Assembly (NCBI GenBank): GCA_022562335.1
Contig: JADFPM010000084.1
Coordinates: 1-9,664 of the forward strand
Source: Chloroflexota bacterium
Lineage (GTDB): Bacteria > Chloroflexota > Dehalococcoidia > Lucifugimonadales > UBA3495
Direction: 5' to 3'
Length of the DNA stretch: 9,664 bases
The number at the start of each line of letters is the position of its first letter. Position 1 is the first letter of the stretch. The notes beneath the pieces were generated by a model. That model did no database searches, was not told where the DNA came from, and saw only the letters and a program-made list of their open reading frames with translations. Of the stretch, positions 1-6,892 are shown piece by piece. A program made the position numbers and the translations under genes.

Positions 1-723
1 CCAGGGAACCCAGTACACGTCTGTCGCGTTCGGGGGGCGCTGCAAACAGGCGGGCGTACGGCCGTCGATGGGTTCGGGGCCAAGGGTGCCCGCGTAGTTC
101 TCAAAGAACCGTTTGATCCTTTCGGCGTCGGTCCCTTCCATGGTATCCATCACGCCCCAAGTGGTCAGGACCACCTGGCCTTCCGGTATCTTGTCGTAGA
201 ATCGCGCCAGCCCCCAGGCCGCGTAAAAATCGGTGTCGTCCAGCACATCGCGCAACCGGCTTACGTCAGCGCCGCCAGACAAGTTGTAGCTGACTATGAT
301 ATTGCCGTGCTCTAGATTGTGGGTGATCCGCTCGTCGGGCAGCCCCTCGGCGTAAAAATCGCATTGAGCCCAACGGTCCCAGTGCTTGCCCGAGGTTGGC
401 GGTGTCGTGCTGTAGCTTACGGATTCACCTTCGAAAACGTGGGGGTTGGGATAGGTGTTGGCCATGATTGGGTGGGAAACGCCGACACCTTCTTCAAATT
501 GTTGGCTGCTGCCGGTACTGGCCCTACCGCTTCCACCCCCGCCGAAATTGGTGCCGGACAAGGCGAAACTGGCGATGACCAAAAAAGCGATGATCGCCGA
601 AGCGGCCAGGTACCAGTAGTTGGTCTTTTTGCGGCGGGGCCTGGTTATGGACAACGATTCGTTGTCCTTGGAGCCTCGGCCCACCACGCGGCCTCGCCGC
701 CTCCGGCGTCTAGATTCTGGCAA
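1..723 (-). CDS. Membrane-anchored DUF3105 domain protein, 3' end outside window
   Basis: This reading frame is open for 241 codons from a TTG at 721-723 to the window edge. The TTG was chosen because a GGAGGT Shine-Dalgarno sequence (731-736) lies 7 bases upstream; a GTG three codons earlier is the alternative, but the ribosome site would overlap it. The N-terminus is very arginine-rich (residues 5-12 and 28-33). One hydrophobic segment follows at about residues 36-56 (YWYLAASAIIAFLVIASFAL), then a Gly/Ser linker, so an anchored protein with an exported C-terminal domain is likely. From about residue 104 the DUF3105 hallmarks appear: TTPPTSGKHW (106-115), a lone Cys at 121, PDERITHNLEHG (129-140), and later VVLTTWGVMD. 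The biochemical role of DUF3105 is not known. It lies 83 bases after purC on the same strand and may be the operon's tail, with no visible metabolic link. Family call is confident; function is not. Confidence 0.85.
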   Translation of the reverse strand, partial: MPESRRRRRRGRVVGRGSKDNESLSITRPRRKKTNYWYLAASAIIAFLVIASFALSGTNFGGGGSGRASTGSSQQFEEGVGVSHPIMANTYPNPHVFEGESVSYSTTPPTSGKHWDRWAQCDFYAEGLPDERITHNLEHGNIIVSYNLSGGADVSRLRDVLDDTDFYAAWGLARFYDKIPEGQVVLTTWGVMDTMEGTDAERIKRFFENYAGTLGPEPIDGRTPACLQRPPNATDVYWVPW

Positions 724-730
724 ACCCGCC

Positions 731-736
731 ACCTCC
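731..736 (-). promoter_or_regulatory. Shine-Dalgarno GGAGGT deciding the TTG start of the DUF3105 gene
   Basis: The minus strand reads GGAGGT here with a 7-base spacer to TTG (721-723). There is no in-frame ATG in the 5' part of this frame. An ATG at 797-799 belongs to another frame that stops after 29 codons. Confidence 0.7.
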
Positions 737-806
737 CGAATTACGCCCTTCCGATCTACGCCGGTTCCGGCGTGATTGACGATTCCACTTTTCGTTCATA
801 ACCGGT

Positions 807-1715
807 TTAAATCTCCCGCCCCGTCAGCCGCCGGTAGGCCTCTAAGTAACGCTCGGAAGTCTTGGCCACGATGTCATCTGGCAACGCGGGGGCCGGTGGT
901 TCCTGGTCCCATCCCTGGGCGGTAAGCCAATCCCTAACGAACTGCTTGTCGAAGCTGGGTTGTGACCGGCCCGACTGGTACAGGTCCGAATCCCAAAATC
1001 TGCTGGAATCCGGGGTCAGCAACTCGTCGATGAGGGTCAATTGGCCGTCGATCAGCCCAAACTCCATTTTGGTATCGGCCAGGATGATTCCCTTCTCCAG
1101 GGCAAAGTCCCGGGCGAAGCCATAAACCAGTTTACTGGCGTCCTCCAACCGGCGGGCCATCTCCGAACCCACCATGTCTAAGACTTCCTGGTCTGACATA
1201 TTCTGGTCGTGGCCTTCCTCGGCCTTGGTGGTGGGGGTGAAGATGGGTTCGGGAAAGGCTTGGCTTTCCTGAAGGCCGGTGGGCATGGGCTTGCCGGAAA
1301 CCGTGCCTTCGCGGCGGTATTCCGACCATGCCGAACCGGTGATGTAACCCCGCACGATGCATTCGATGTCGACGCGCTCTGCCTGTTTCACCACCATGGC
1401 CTGACGGGCTACCTCCGGCGGCAGGCCGTCGGGCAGTTTGGCCTCCTGGACGTTAGACCCAGCGCCGCCCTGCCCATCCCAGGCGTCGGCCAGGGCGACC
1501 ATGTGATTTGGAAACAGATGGCCGGTCCGCTCGAACCAAAAGGCCGACATGCGGTTCAACACCAACCCCTTGTTCGGGATGCCGTCGGGCAGCACCACGT
1601 CGAAGGCGGATATCCGGTCGGTGGACACCATCAGCAACAGCCCGTCTCCCAGGCTGTAGGTGTCTCGAACCTTTCCCCGGTGAAGCATGTTGGGCAGCTG
1701 GGTTTCGATCAGCAT
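807..1715 (-). CDS. purC: Phosphoribosylaminoimidazole-succinocarboxamide (SAICAR) synthase
   Basis: PurC joins CAIR and aspartate using ATP to make SAICAR, the eighth step of de novo IMP synthesis, in the cytoplasm. The 302-residue product is the longer form typical of ADE1-like and many bacterial enzymes rather than the ~240-residue E. coli form. Visible hallmarks are GKVRDTY (14-20), STDRISAFD (31-39, nucleotide-binding region), PNKGLVLNRMSAFWF, VDIECIVRGYITGSAW (the SAICAR signature 1 region, around residues 115-130) and ADTKMEFG (signature 2, around 213-220), followed by a conserved-looking LIDELLTPDSSRFW. The ATG at 1713-1715 has GAGGAG (1722-1727) 6 bases upstream. It follows purB by 52 bases on the same strand. 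PurB acts on PurC's product SAICAR, so consecutive pathway enzymes are adjacent. No truncation or missing motif was seen. Confidence 0.97.
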   Translation of the reverse strand: MLIETQLPNMLHRGKVRDTYSLGDGLLLMVSTDRISAFDVVLPDGIPNKGLVLNRMSAFWFERTGHLFPNHMVALADAWDGQGGAGSNVQEAKLPDGLPPEVARQAMVVKQAERVDIECIVRGYITGSAWSEYRREGTVSGKPMPTGLQESQAFPEPIFTPTTKAEEGHDQNMSDQEVLDMVGSEMARRLEDASKLVYGFARDFALEKGIILADTKMEFGLIDGQLTLIDELLTPDSSRFWDSDLYQSGRSQPSFDKQFVRDWLTAQGWDQEPPAPALPDDIVAKTSERYLEAYRRLTGREI

Positions 1716-1767
1716 CCAGCGCTCCTCAATGTGAATTTATCGGTAGGCATTCAGGTCCCCTGCGGGA

Positions 1768-3135
1768 TCAATCTCCGCCGCCGGCCGCCGCCGGGCGTTT
1801 TTTGCTGTCTTTAGCCTTGCCTCGGGCCTTGGGCTTGGCTCCGGTGATAAAACCTATACGCTGGAAGGTATGGTCCACGTACTTGGTGTAGTAATTGTAG
1901 TCGAAGATATCGTCAAGTTCATCCTGTGATAGGTACGCCTGGGCGTCGGGATCGGCCCTTAACAGCATGGGGAAATCCTCACCCTCATCCCAGCTTCGCA
2001 TGGCGTTTCGCTGGACCACCTTGTACGCCTCTTCCCTGGCGGCGCCCTTATCCACCAGGGCCAGGAGGACCTGCTGGCTGAATATCAGACCACGGCTGCT
2101 TTCGATGTTGGCCCACATGCGTTCCGGGAACACCCTCAGGTCTTTGACGATGCGGGTGAATATACTGAGGATGTAGTCCAAGGCCAGGCATGAATCGGGC
2201 AGGATTATACGTTCGGCGGACGAATGGCTGATATCCCGCTCTCCCCAGAGGGCCACGTTTTCCAGCGCCGTTATGCTGTGGCCCCGGATCAGGCGCGCCA
2301 GGCCGCAAATGCGTTCGGCAAGCTCGGGATTGCGCTTGTGGGGCATGGAAGATGAGCCGGTCTGGCCCTGGCCGAATGGCTCTTCCAGCTCGCTGATCTC
2401 GGTGCGTTGCATTCCACGGATCTCGGTGGCGAATTTCTCCAGGGATGCCGCTATCAAGGCCAACGTCTGCACAAAGTGGGCGTGCCGGTCCCGTTGCACC
2501 ACCTGATTGGACACCGGCGCGACATCAAGCCCCAGACTTTCGCAGACCCGCTCTTCGATCCATGGAGGAACGGTGGCATGGGTCCCCACCGCTCCGGAAA
2601 CCTTGCCCACCCGAACGCTCTCCAGCGCCTGGGCCAGCCGATCCCGTTGACGGCGCATCTCGTCCCACCATAGCGCCAACTTCAGTCCGAAGGTCATCGG
2701 CTCGGCGTGCATGCCGTGGGTGCGGCCCATCATCATGGTGTCCTTGTGCTTGATGGCCTGCCCCTTCAGCGCGTCCAGGGCCTGGTCCATGTCTTCCATC
2801 AACAAGGCGCCGGCTTCACCCAGTTGCAAGGCCAGGGCGGTGTCCAGCATGTCCGATGATGTCAATCCCAGGTGCAGCCACCGGCCTTCGGGCCCCAGGG
2901 TTTCGGTGATGGACGTTAGGAAAGCGGTGACGTCGTGGCGGGTGGTCTCGAAGATCTCCATCATGCGCTTGTGGTTGTACTTGGAGCCGCGCAGCAAGGC
3001 TACATCTTCGGCGGGGATCACGCCTTCCTCCCCCCAGGCTTCACAGGCCGCCAGTTCGACGTCAAGCCATTTTTTATACTTGTTCTCGTCGCCCCAGACC
3101 TTTTTCATGGCGGCCCGGGAATATCGCTCAATCAA
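1768..3135 (-). CDS. purB: Adenylosuccinate lyase
   Basis: PurB cleaves fumarate from SAICAR (giving AICAR) and from adenylosuccinate (giving AMP). It belongs to the fumarase/aspartase superfamily and normally acts as a homotetramer. The 455-residue product shows MIERYSR at the N-terminus, TSSDMLDT (92-99), GRTHGMHAEP (137-146, catalytic His region) and the superfamily signature GSSSMPHKRNP (260-270, the mobile loop carrying the catalytic Ser). The start is TTG at 3133-3135; the familiar MIERYS opening and an AGGAGG site 7 bases upstream support it. The recognisable core ends around residue 428. A Lys/Arg/Ala/Gly-rich tail of about 27 residues follows, which makes the protein somewhat longer than the ~430-residue B. 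subtilis type. It starts 30 bases after the phosphatase gene and is followed by purC, all in one apparent operon. Confidence 0.97.
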   Translation of the reverse strand: MIERYSRAAMKKVWGDENKYKKWLDVELAACEAWGEEGVIPAEDVALLRGSKYNHKRMMEIFETTRHDVTAFLTSITETLGPEGRWLHLGLTSSDMLDTALALQLGEAGALLMEDMDQALDALKGQAIKHKDTMMMGRTHGMHAEPMTFGLKLALWWDEMRRQRDRLAQALESVRVGKVSGAVGTHATVPPWIEERVCESLGLDVAPVSNQVVQRDRHAHFVQTLALIAASLEKFATEIRGMQRTEISELEEPFGQGQTGSSSMPHKRNPELAERICGLARLIRGHSITALENVALWGERDISHSSAERIILPDSCLALDYILSIFTRIVKDLRVFPERMWANIESSRGLIFSQQVLLALVDKGAAREEAYKVVQRNAMRSWDEGEDFPMLLRADPDAQAYLSQDELDDIFDYNYYTKYVDHTFQRIGFITGAKPKARGKAKDSKKRPAAAGGGD

Positions 3136-3142
3136 TCCTGCC

Positions 3143-3148
3143 CCTCCT
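3143..3148 (-). promoter_or_regulatory. Shine-Dalgarno AGGAGG deciding the TTG start of purB
   Basis: A perfect AGGAGG on the minus strand is spaced 7 bases from TTG (3133-3135). It lies in the 30-base gap after the phosphatase stop codon, so purB appears able to initiate on its own despite the non-ATG start. Confidence 0.8.
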
Positions 3149-3165
3149 GCCCAGACTCATCGGCA

Positions 3166-3876
3166 TCATCGGTTTGTCCCGTTTTGGGAATATTCCCGCA
3201 CGGCCCGGTGCATTTCCTCAAAATCCTTGAAATCCCTGAAGGGGATGTTTTGCTCTTTGCAATGGCGCGCCAACGCGCGGTGGGCGAATACGACGTCGGC
3301 ATGTTCCGCCGCCTCGAAATCCGATGACCCGTCGCCGGCGAAAAAGACGTGGTGGCCCTTTTGCCGGAACCGGTCCACCACCAAACCTTTGGAATTCCCC
3401 AATTCTTCCCTTCCCGGATGGGTGTAGTCGTACTGGTAGGTTATGCCCTGGGGCGTGAACCGGGTGTTTACGGCGTACACCGGCACACCGGTCAAGCCTT
3501 CTTTTTCCAGCAGCGCATCGATGTAAAAGTCCAGGCCCTGGCTGACGATGGCCATGGGTATGCCCTGGTCCCGGCAGTAGTGCCAGAGCTCCCGGAAATG
3601 GGGCCGGAAGTTAGCGTTATCTTTGACGTATCGCCCCATTTCCTCTGGGCCGGCCTGAATATCACGAAAGGTGATCTCCTGGTACTCCTTGAGGGTGATC
3701 TGGCCGTCGCGGAACCGCTGCCGCACCTCATGCCAGTTGGGGTGGCCGAACCGGTCAAGCAGGAGTTCTGCGACGTTCTGGGCCGCCGCGGTATCGTCGA
3801 AATCGGTGAGGACCGCGGGTCCGGAATCAAATACCCCGGATTTAGCGGTCTCGCAATTGTTGCCGGTAGGCTTCAT
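3166..3876 (-). CDS. HAD-superfamily phosphatase, MtnX-like
   Basis: The 236-residue protein has all four HAD motifs: DFDDT at 25-29 (nucleophile Asp25, acid/base Asp27), Ser112 in AIVSQGLDFY, Lys163 in GNSKG, and GDGSSD at 181-186 for Mg binding. The cap layout and the stretch after motif IV (EAAEHADVVFAHRAL, then CKEQNIPF) resemble the 2-hydroxy-3-keto-5-methylthiopentenyl-1-phosphate phosphatase (MtnX) group, which also includes proteins of unknown substrate. No other methionine-salvage gene is in the window, so an MtnX role is not implied; a small phosphorylated metabolite or nucleotide is possible, but this is inference. The ATG at 3874-3876 is the only usable start before motif I. It lies inside the end of purE (35-base overlap) behind a weak, close GAGAGG, which suggests translational coupling. 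Position between purE and purB links its expression to purine synthesis. Confidence 0.85.
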   Translation of the reverse strand: MKPTGNNCETAKSGVFDSGPAVLTDFDDTAAAQNVAELLLDRFGHPNWHEVRQRFRDGQITLKEYQEITFRDIQAGPEEMGRYVKDNANFRPHFRELWHYCRDQGIPMAIVSQGLDFYIDALLEKEGLTGVPVYAVNTRFTPQGITYQYDYTHPGREELGNSKGLVVDRFRQKGHHVFFAGDGSSDFEAAEHADVVFAHRALARHCKEQNIPFRDFKDFEEMHRAVREYSQNGTNR

Positions 3877-4300
3877 ACGCCTCTCTGATCTTTTCGTGTC
3901 TCAGGCCCAAGATCTCGGCAGCGAAATAGGCGGCGTTGCGGGCCCCCCAGGACCCTACGGCCATGCACGCCACCGGAATGCCCGGCGGCATCTGGGCGGT
4001 GGCCAACAAGGAATCCATGCCTTTCAGTTCGCTGGAAGCGAGAGGGATGCCGATGACCGGCAGCGTGGTCCACGAGGCCAGGACGCCTCCCAGGGCGGCC
4101 GAGCCTCCCGCGGCGGCGATGAGCACCTCTATCCCCCGGTCCCTGGCAGCAAGGGCGTACTCCTGCACCCGCTCCGGCGTCCGGTGAGCGGACATCACCC
4201 TCACTTCGTAGTCGATCTCCATCTGTTCCAGAGCCTCGATGGTTTCCTGCACCACAGGCTCGTCGGAAGCGCTCCCCATAATAACACCAACTAGCGGCAA
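3842..4300 (-). CDS. purE: N5-carboxyaminoimidazole ribonucleotide mutase (PurE), divergent active-site loop
   Basis: Class I PurE moves the carboxyl group of N5-CAIR to give CAIR; class II enzymes carboxylate AIR directly with CO2. This 152-residue protein fits the family length and shows GVIMGSASD (5-13), MSAHRTP (36-42, with the catalytic His), PVIGIPL and DSLLATAQMPPGIPV. The loop that in class I enzymes reads GGAAHLPGM is here GGSAALGGV, so the His-Leu-Pro is missing; the later segment ACMAVGSWGARNAA also differs from the usual GTLAIGKAGAANAA. SAHRTP argues for class I, whereas the A-L-[SG]-G pattern recalls class II. No purK is in the window. The start is TTG at 4298-4300 with AGGAGG 8 bases upstream. 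The 3' end overlaps the phosphatase start by 35 bases. The family is firm; the mechanism is open. Confidence 0.93.
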   Translation of the reverse strand: MPLVGVIMGSASDEPVVQETIEALEQMEIDYEVRVMSAHRTPERVQEYALAARDRGIEVLIAAAGGSAALGGVLASWTTLPVIGIPLASSELKGMDSLLATAQMPPGIPVACMAVGSWGARNAAYFAAEILGLRHEKIREAYEAYRQQLRDR

Positions 4301-4308
4301 GGCGAGGT

Positions 4309-4314
4309 CCTCCT
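4309..4314 (-). promoter_or_regulatory. Shine-Dalgarno AGGAGG deciding the TTG start of purE
   Basis: Perfect AGGAGG on the minus strand lies 8 bases before TTG (4298-4300). The 79-base gap upstream of purE (4301-4379) holds nothing else convincing apart from a short AT-rich patch. Confidence 0.75.
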
Positions 4315-4379
4315 AGCTTTAATATTTGGCTTATGACACCGGTGGGCGGCGCCCGCTTTCCGGGTCTAAATCCCCAGGG

Positions 4380-4832
4380 TCAGATCTCCAGCTCGTCCCG
4401 GAACCCTTCCAACAGAGCTTGTTCCAGGGCTTCCGGTTCCGGGCGGATGTCCACGTTGTTCACCTGCAGGTATGTTCCGTCATCGCTGATTCCCAGGTCC
4501 ACGGCCAATTCCCGGTCTCCACCCTCTTCCCAGGTTAGGATAGCGGTGATGACATCGGCTTCTTCAACGGTGTCGTCATCCAATTCCAGATCTTCGCCGC
4601 CCTCTTCGATGGGTTCCCAGGAGACGATCTTTTCCATCTCACCCTTGCCATCCAGCAGGGTGGAATTCATCTCCTCCAGGAGTTGAGGAACCCGAAGGGT
4701 GTCGGCCAACTGGGTCAGCTCACGACGTTGACGGTCGATGTCTGCCTGGTCGTCTTCCGCCTGACGACTGCGTTCGGACCGTATTTCGGACAGTTCCGCC
4801 TTGAGTTCCATGAGTGTGTCCCGCCAGGCCAT
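4380..4832 (-). CDS. Acidic hypothetical protein with N-terminal coiled coil
   Basis: I do not recognise this 150-residue protein. Residues 3-45 are rich in Glu, Arg, Gln and Leu with heptad-like spacing (LMELKAELSEI, then RRELTQLADTL), which predicts a coiled coil and possibly oligomerisation. The middle (about residues 75-95) is strongly acidic (EEGGEDLELDDDTVEEAD). A compact C-terminal part follows, with alternating hydrophobic residues suggesting strands (VITAILTWE, TYLQVNNVDI), then a last acidic helix (EALEQALLEGFRDELEI). No signal peptide or membrane segment is seen, so it is probably cytoplasmic. The ATG at 4830-4832 has AAGGAG 7 bases upstream, a good ribosome site, and composition matches the neighbours, so it looks like a real gene. 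It sits 22 bases after the 198-residue gene and 79 bases before purE. Its role in the purine operon is unknown. Confidence 0.75.
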   Translation of the reverse strand: MAWRDTLMELKAELSEIRSERSRQAEDDQADIDRQRRELTQLADTLRVPQLLEEMNSTLLDGKGEMEKIVSWEPIEEGGEDLELDDDTVEEADVITAILTWEEGGDRELAVDLGISDDGTYLQVNNVDIRPEPEALEQALLEGFRDELEI

Positions 4833-4854
4833 CTGTCTACTCCTTGAAGCTTTT

Positions 4855-5451
4855 TTAACCCGGGATACGGCGCCGGGCCACCGCGTAGGAAAATTCGTCT
4901 AAAGCCATATTATCCGGTAAGCCCAGACTGTGCCTCAGCCTTGCGAGGCAGTCCAAAACGTCCAGATATTGAATGCCTATGGGCCCGGTTTTCATTTTTG
5001 CGTTGAGGATGCCGGTACGGCGCAAGACCCGGTCGGCGTTGGTATTCCATACGGCGAACAGGGCCGGTTCCTGAAGGCAAAGGACGTAGGACGCAAATTC
5101 CTTGCCCGCTCCCGCCAGCTTGAAGCCGCCGCCCGGGGCCACGCATTCATCGAAGCGGCCTTCCAGCTTGACCTCGTCGTACAACAGAAAGTCCAGCGTG
5201 TCTCGGATCTCCTCGATGGGATTGGTTTTGAACTCTGCGGAGCGGCTGCCTCCTGAGGCGCGGAAGATGGCCGCCGCTTGGTCTAAAGACAGATCGGGCA
5301 GACTCTCCTGGGCCAGCCAGCCGAAAAATTCCTCGTGGCGGGACCAACGCTTCTTACGGTAGGATTCCAGCAGACCTTGATCCAAAGCCCGGCGGTAACC
5401 TTCTATTAACTCCGCTAACTCCGGCCAGTCGCCGCCGGTCCTGGAGGCCAT
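4855..5451 (-). CDS. Hypothetical protein, start overlapping the end of purD
   Basis: This 198-residue protein is not one I can name. It is mostly helical by eye: a charged N-terminal helix (residues 8-38), WSRHEEFFGWLAQES (36-50), then NPIEEIRDTLDFLLYDE (77-93). The most distinctive stretch is residues 110-148, FKLAGAGKEFASYVLCLQ followed by EPALFAVWNTNADRVLRRTG. It loosely recalls the helix-hairpin-helix style segment (Gly-x-Gly, a helix, then a Trp-Asn turn) found in some restriction-related and repair-like proteins. That resemblance is weak and no catalytic residues can be assigned. No signal peptide or membrane segment is seen. The ATG at 5449-5451 lies 37 bases inside purD with GGAG 5 bases upstream, so its translation is probably coupled to purD. 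The next gene starts 22 bases after its stop. Confidence is good that it is a gene, low for any function. Confidence 0.75.
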   Translation of the reverse strand: MASRTGGDWPELAELIEGYRRALDQGLLESYRKKRWSRHEEFFGWLAQESLPDLSLDQAAAIFRASGGSRSAEFKTNPIEEIRDTLDFLLYDEVKLEGRFDECVAPGGGFKLAGAGKEFASYVLCLQEPALFAVWNTNADRVLRRTGILNAKMKTGPIGIQYLDVLDCLARLRHSLGLPDNMALDEFSYAVARRRIPG

Positions 5452-6731
5452 ACCCTCTCCGTGGTTTCCAGGTCGGCGATGTCCGTTCGGTAAAAGGCGT
5501 CCTGGAAGCTGATTTGCCGCAGTCTATCATACGCTCTGACCCGCGCCTGCGCCAGAGAATCGCCCCTGCCCACCACCGTGAGCACCCTGCCGCCATGGGT
5601 CACCACCCGGCTGGTCCCTCCCTCCTGTTCAAATGCCGTGCCCGCGTGAAATATCAGGGTATCCTCATCCTCTTGGTCCAGGCCGGATATCTCAAATCCG
5701 GTCTCGTAGGATGCGGGGTAGCCCCCGGAGACCATCACCACGCCCGCATGATGTTTGCTGCTCCATATCACCGGCATCTTGGATAGGCCGCCCTGGTGGC
5801 AGGCCATCATGACCTGCAGAGGATCGCTTTCCAAAAGAGGCAGCACCACTTGAGATTCAGGGTCACCCAGGCGGCAGTTGAATTCCAACACTTTGGGCCC
5901 ATCGGAGGTTAACATAATACCCGCATAGAGCACTCCGTGATAGGGCGTGCCCCTTTCCGCCATGGCTTGGACCACCGGCAGCATGATGGTGCGGTTGACC
6001 TCTTCCGCCAGCCCGGGGCTCCACAGGTCGGCCGGGGCGAAACTGCCCATGCCGCCGGTATTGGGGCCTCGGCCGCCGTCCTCCAGGCGTTTGTAATCAC
6101 ATGCGGTGGCCAGCTCTGAGATCCGCTCTCCGTCGCAAAACGCGAAAACGCTGACTTCAGGCCCGGTCAACATCTCTTCAAGGACCACCGTCTTTCCGGC
6201 GTCACCAAAAGCCCCGCTGGTCATGCAGTCGCGGACGGCGGCGGCGGACTCTTCGGCCGTTTGGCAAAGGCTGACTCCCTTCCCCGCGGCCAGCCCGTCG
6301 GCCTTGACCACCAGGGGGCCGGAATGTTTTTCCAGAAAGGTCAGCGCATCGGCTTGGTCCCGGAAAACGTGGAAATCGGGGCAAGGGACTCCCGCATCCC
6401 TCATGATCTCCAGGGCGAAGCTTTTGCTGGCCTCGATCTGAGCCGCCGCCCGGGTGGGGCCGAAGGCCGGGATACCCAATGCGGTGAGCCGGTCCACCAG
6501 GCCCAGGGCCAGGGGGATCTCCGGGCCCACCACGACCAGGTCCACCGGCAGGGACCGGGCGGAGGCCAGGATCCCGTCCACGTCGTCGGGTTTGACCGGC
6601 ACGTTGGTGGCGAACTGGGAGGTGCCGGCATTTCCGTCGGCCACCCACAGGGAAGTCAAATCCTGGCTCTGGCTGATTCGCCAGGCCAGGGCATGTTCGC
6701 GGCCGCCCGATCCAACAATCAAAACTTTCAA
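5415..6731 (-). CDS. purD: Phosphoribosylamine--glycine ligase (GAR synthetase)
   Basis: PurD is an ATP-grasp enzyme that joins 5-phosphoribosylamine and glycine to form GAR, the second step of de novo purine synthesis. Counting from the TTG at 6729-6731, the product has 438 residues, close to the usual 420-430. Motifs in order are VLIVGSGGREHALAW (3-17, N-domain), VVGPEIPLALGLVD, DGLAAGKGV (145-153, ATP-binding glycine loop), EEMLTGPEVSVFAF, GGRGPNTGGMG and the GARS signature RLGDPESQ (287-294), ending with FYRTDIA (413-419). The frame stays open 51 codons further upstream to 6884, but that stretch is low-complexity and runs into the repeats after guaA; family proteins begin at the KVLIVGSGG segment. 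Only a modest ribosome site (GGTGAG at 6741-6746, 9 bases away) precedes it. Its last 37 bases overlap the next gene. Confidence 0.96.
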   Translation of the reverse strand: MKVLIVGSGGREHALAWRISQSQDLTSLWVADGNAGTSQFATNVPVKPDDVDGILASARSLPVDLVVVGPEIPLALGLVDRLTALGIPAFGPTRAAAQIEASKSFALEIMRDAGVPCPDFHVFRDQADALTFLEKHSGPLVVKADGLAAGKGVSLCQTAEESAAAVRDCMTSGAFGDAGKTVVLEEMLTGPEVSVFAFCDGERISELATACDYKRLEDGGRGPNTGGMGSFAPADLWSPGLAEEVNRTIMLPVVQAMAERGTPYHGVLYAGIMLTSDGPKVLEFNCRLGDPESQVVLPLLESDPLQVMMACHQGGLSKMPVIWSSKHHAGVVMVSGGYPASYETGFEISGLDQEDEDTLIFHAGTAFEQEGGTSRVVTHGGRVLTVVGRGDSLAQARVRAYDRLRQISFQDAFYRTDIADLETTERVWPPGPAATGRS

Positions 6732-6892
6732 GGACGAAGTCTCACCATTAAGCAAATAGACGGAACCAAATAGACGGGAACGGCGGGGCGCCGGGGAGAC
6801 GCACGCCTGGTCCGGCTGCCAAGGGTTTCCCCCTAAACCGGCGGGTGATGGTTTTCGAGGATGCCTCCAAGAGGAAGCCTCCAATCAGAAGC
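6732..6892 (-). other. guaA-purD intergenic leader with repeats and small hairpins
   Basis: This 161-base gap is the longest inside the operon. It holds two unrelated sets of 14-base-period direct repeats (listed separately). It also has two short perfect hairpins: GGTTT/AAACC with a six-base loop (6824-6839) and CGGCG/CGCCG with a three-base loop (6781-6793). Neither hairpin is followed by a run of U on the transcript, so I see no intrinsic terminator. No convincing promoter was found. It could act as a processing or attenuation spacer, but nothing in the sequence proves it. Confidence 0.4.
6753..6777. repeat. Direct repeat CAAATAGACGG, two copies, 14-base period
   Basis: CAAATAGACGG occurs at 6753-6763 and again at 6767-6777, separated by three bases, giving a 14-base period just upstream of the purD start. 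On the transcript this reads as CCGTCTATTTG twice. Confidence 0.8.

Noticed and set aside
319..801. Plus-strand open frame of 160 codons opposite the start of the minus-strand DUF3105 gene
   Set aside because: It is antisense to a frame with clear DUF3105 motifs and a good ribosome site, and its own translation has no recognisable domain.
4301..4379. Internal promoter before purE at the AT-rich AATATTAAAG patch
   Set aside because: No -35-like hexamer lies at a suitable distance (GCCCAC at 17 bases), so the evidence is too thin.
6781..6839. Intrinsic terminator between guaA and purD
   Set aside because: The hairpins are only five pairs each and no run of U follows on the transcript.
6732..6884. 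A 51-residue N-terminal extension of PurD back to 6884
   Set aside because: The extension crosses the 14-base repeats and has no family resemblance; PurD proteins normally begin at the KVLIVGSGG segment, which follows a TTG at 6731.
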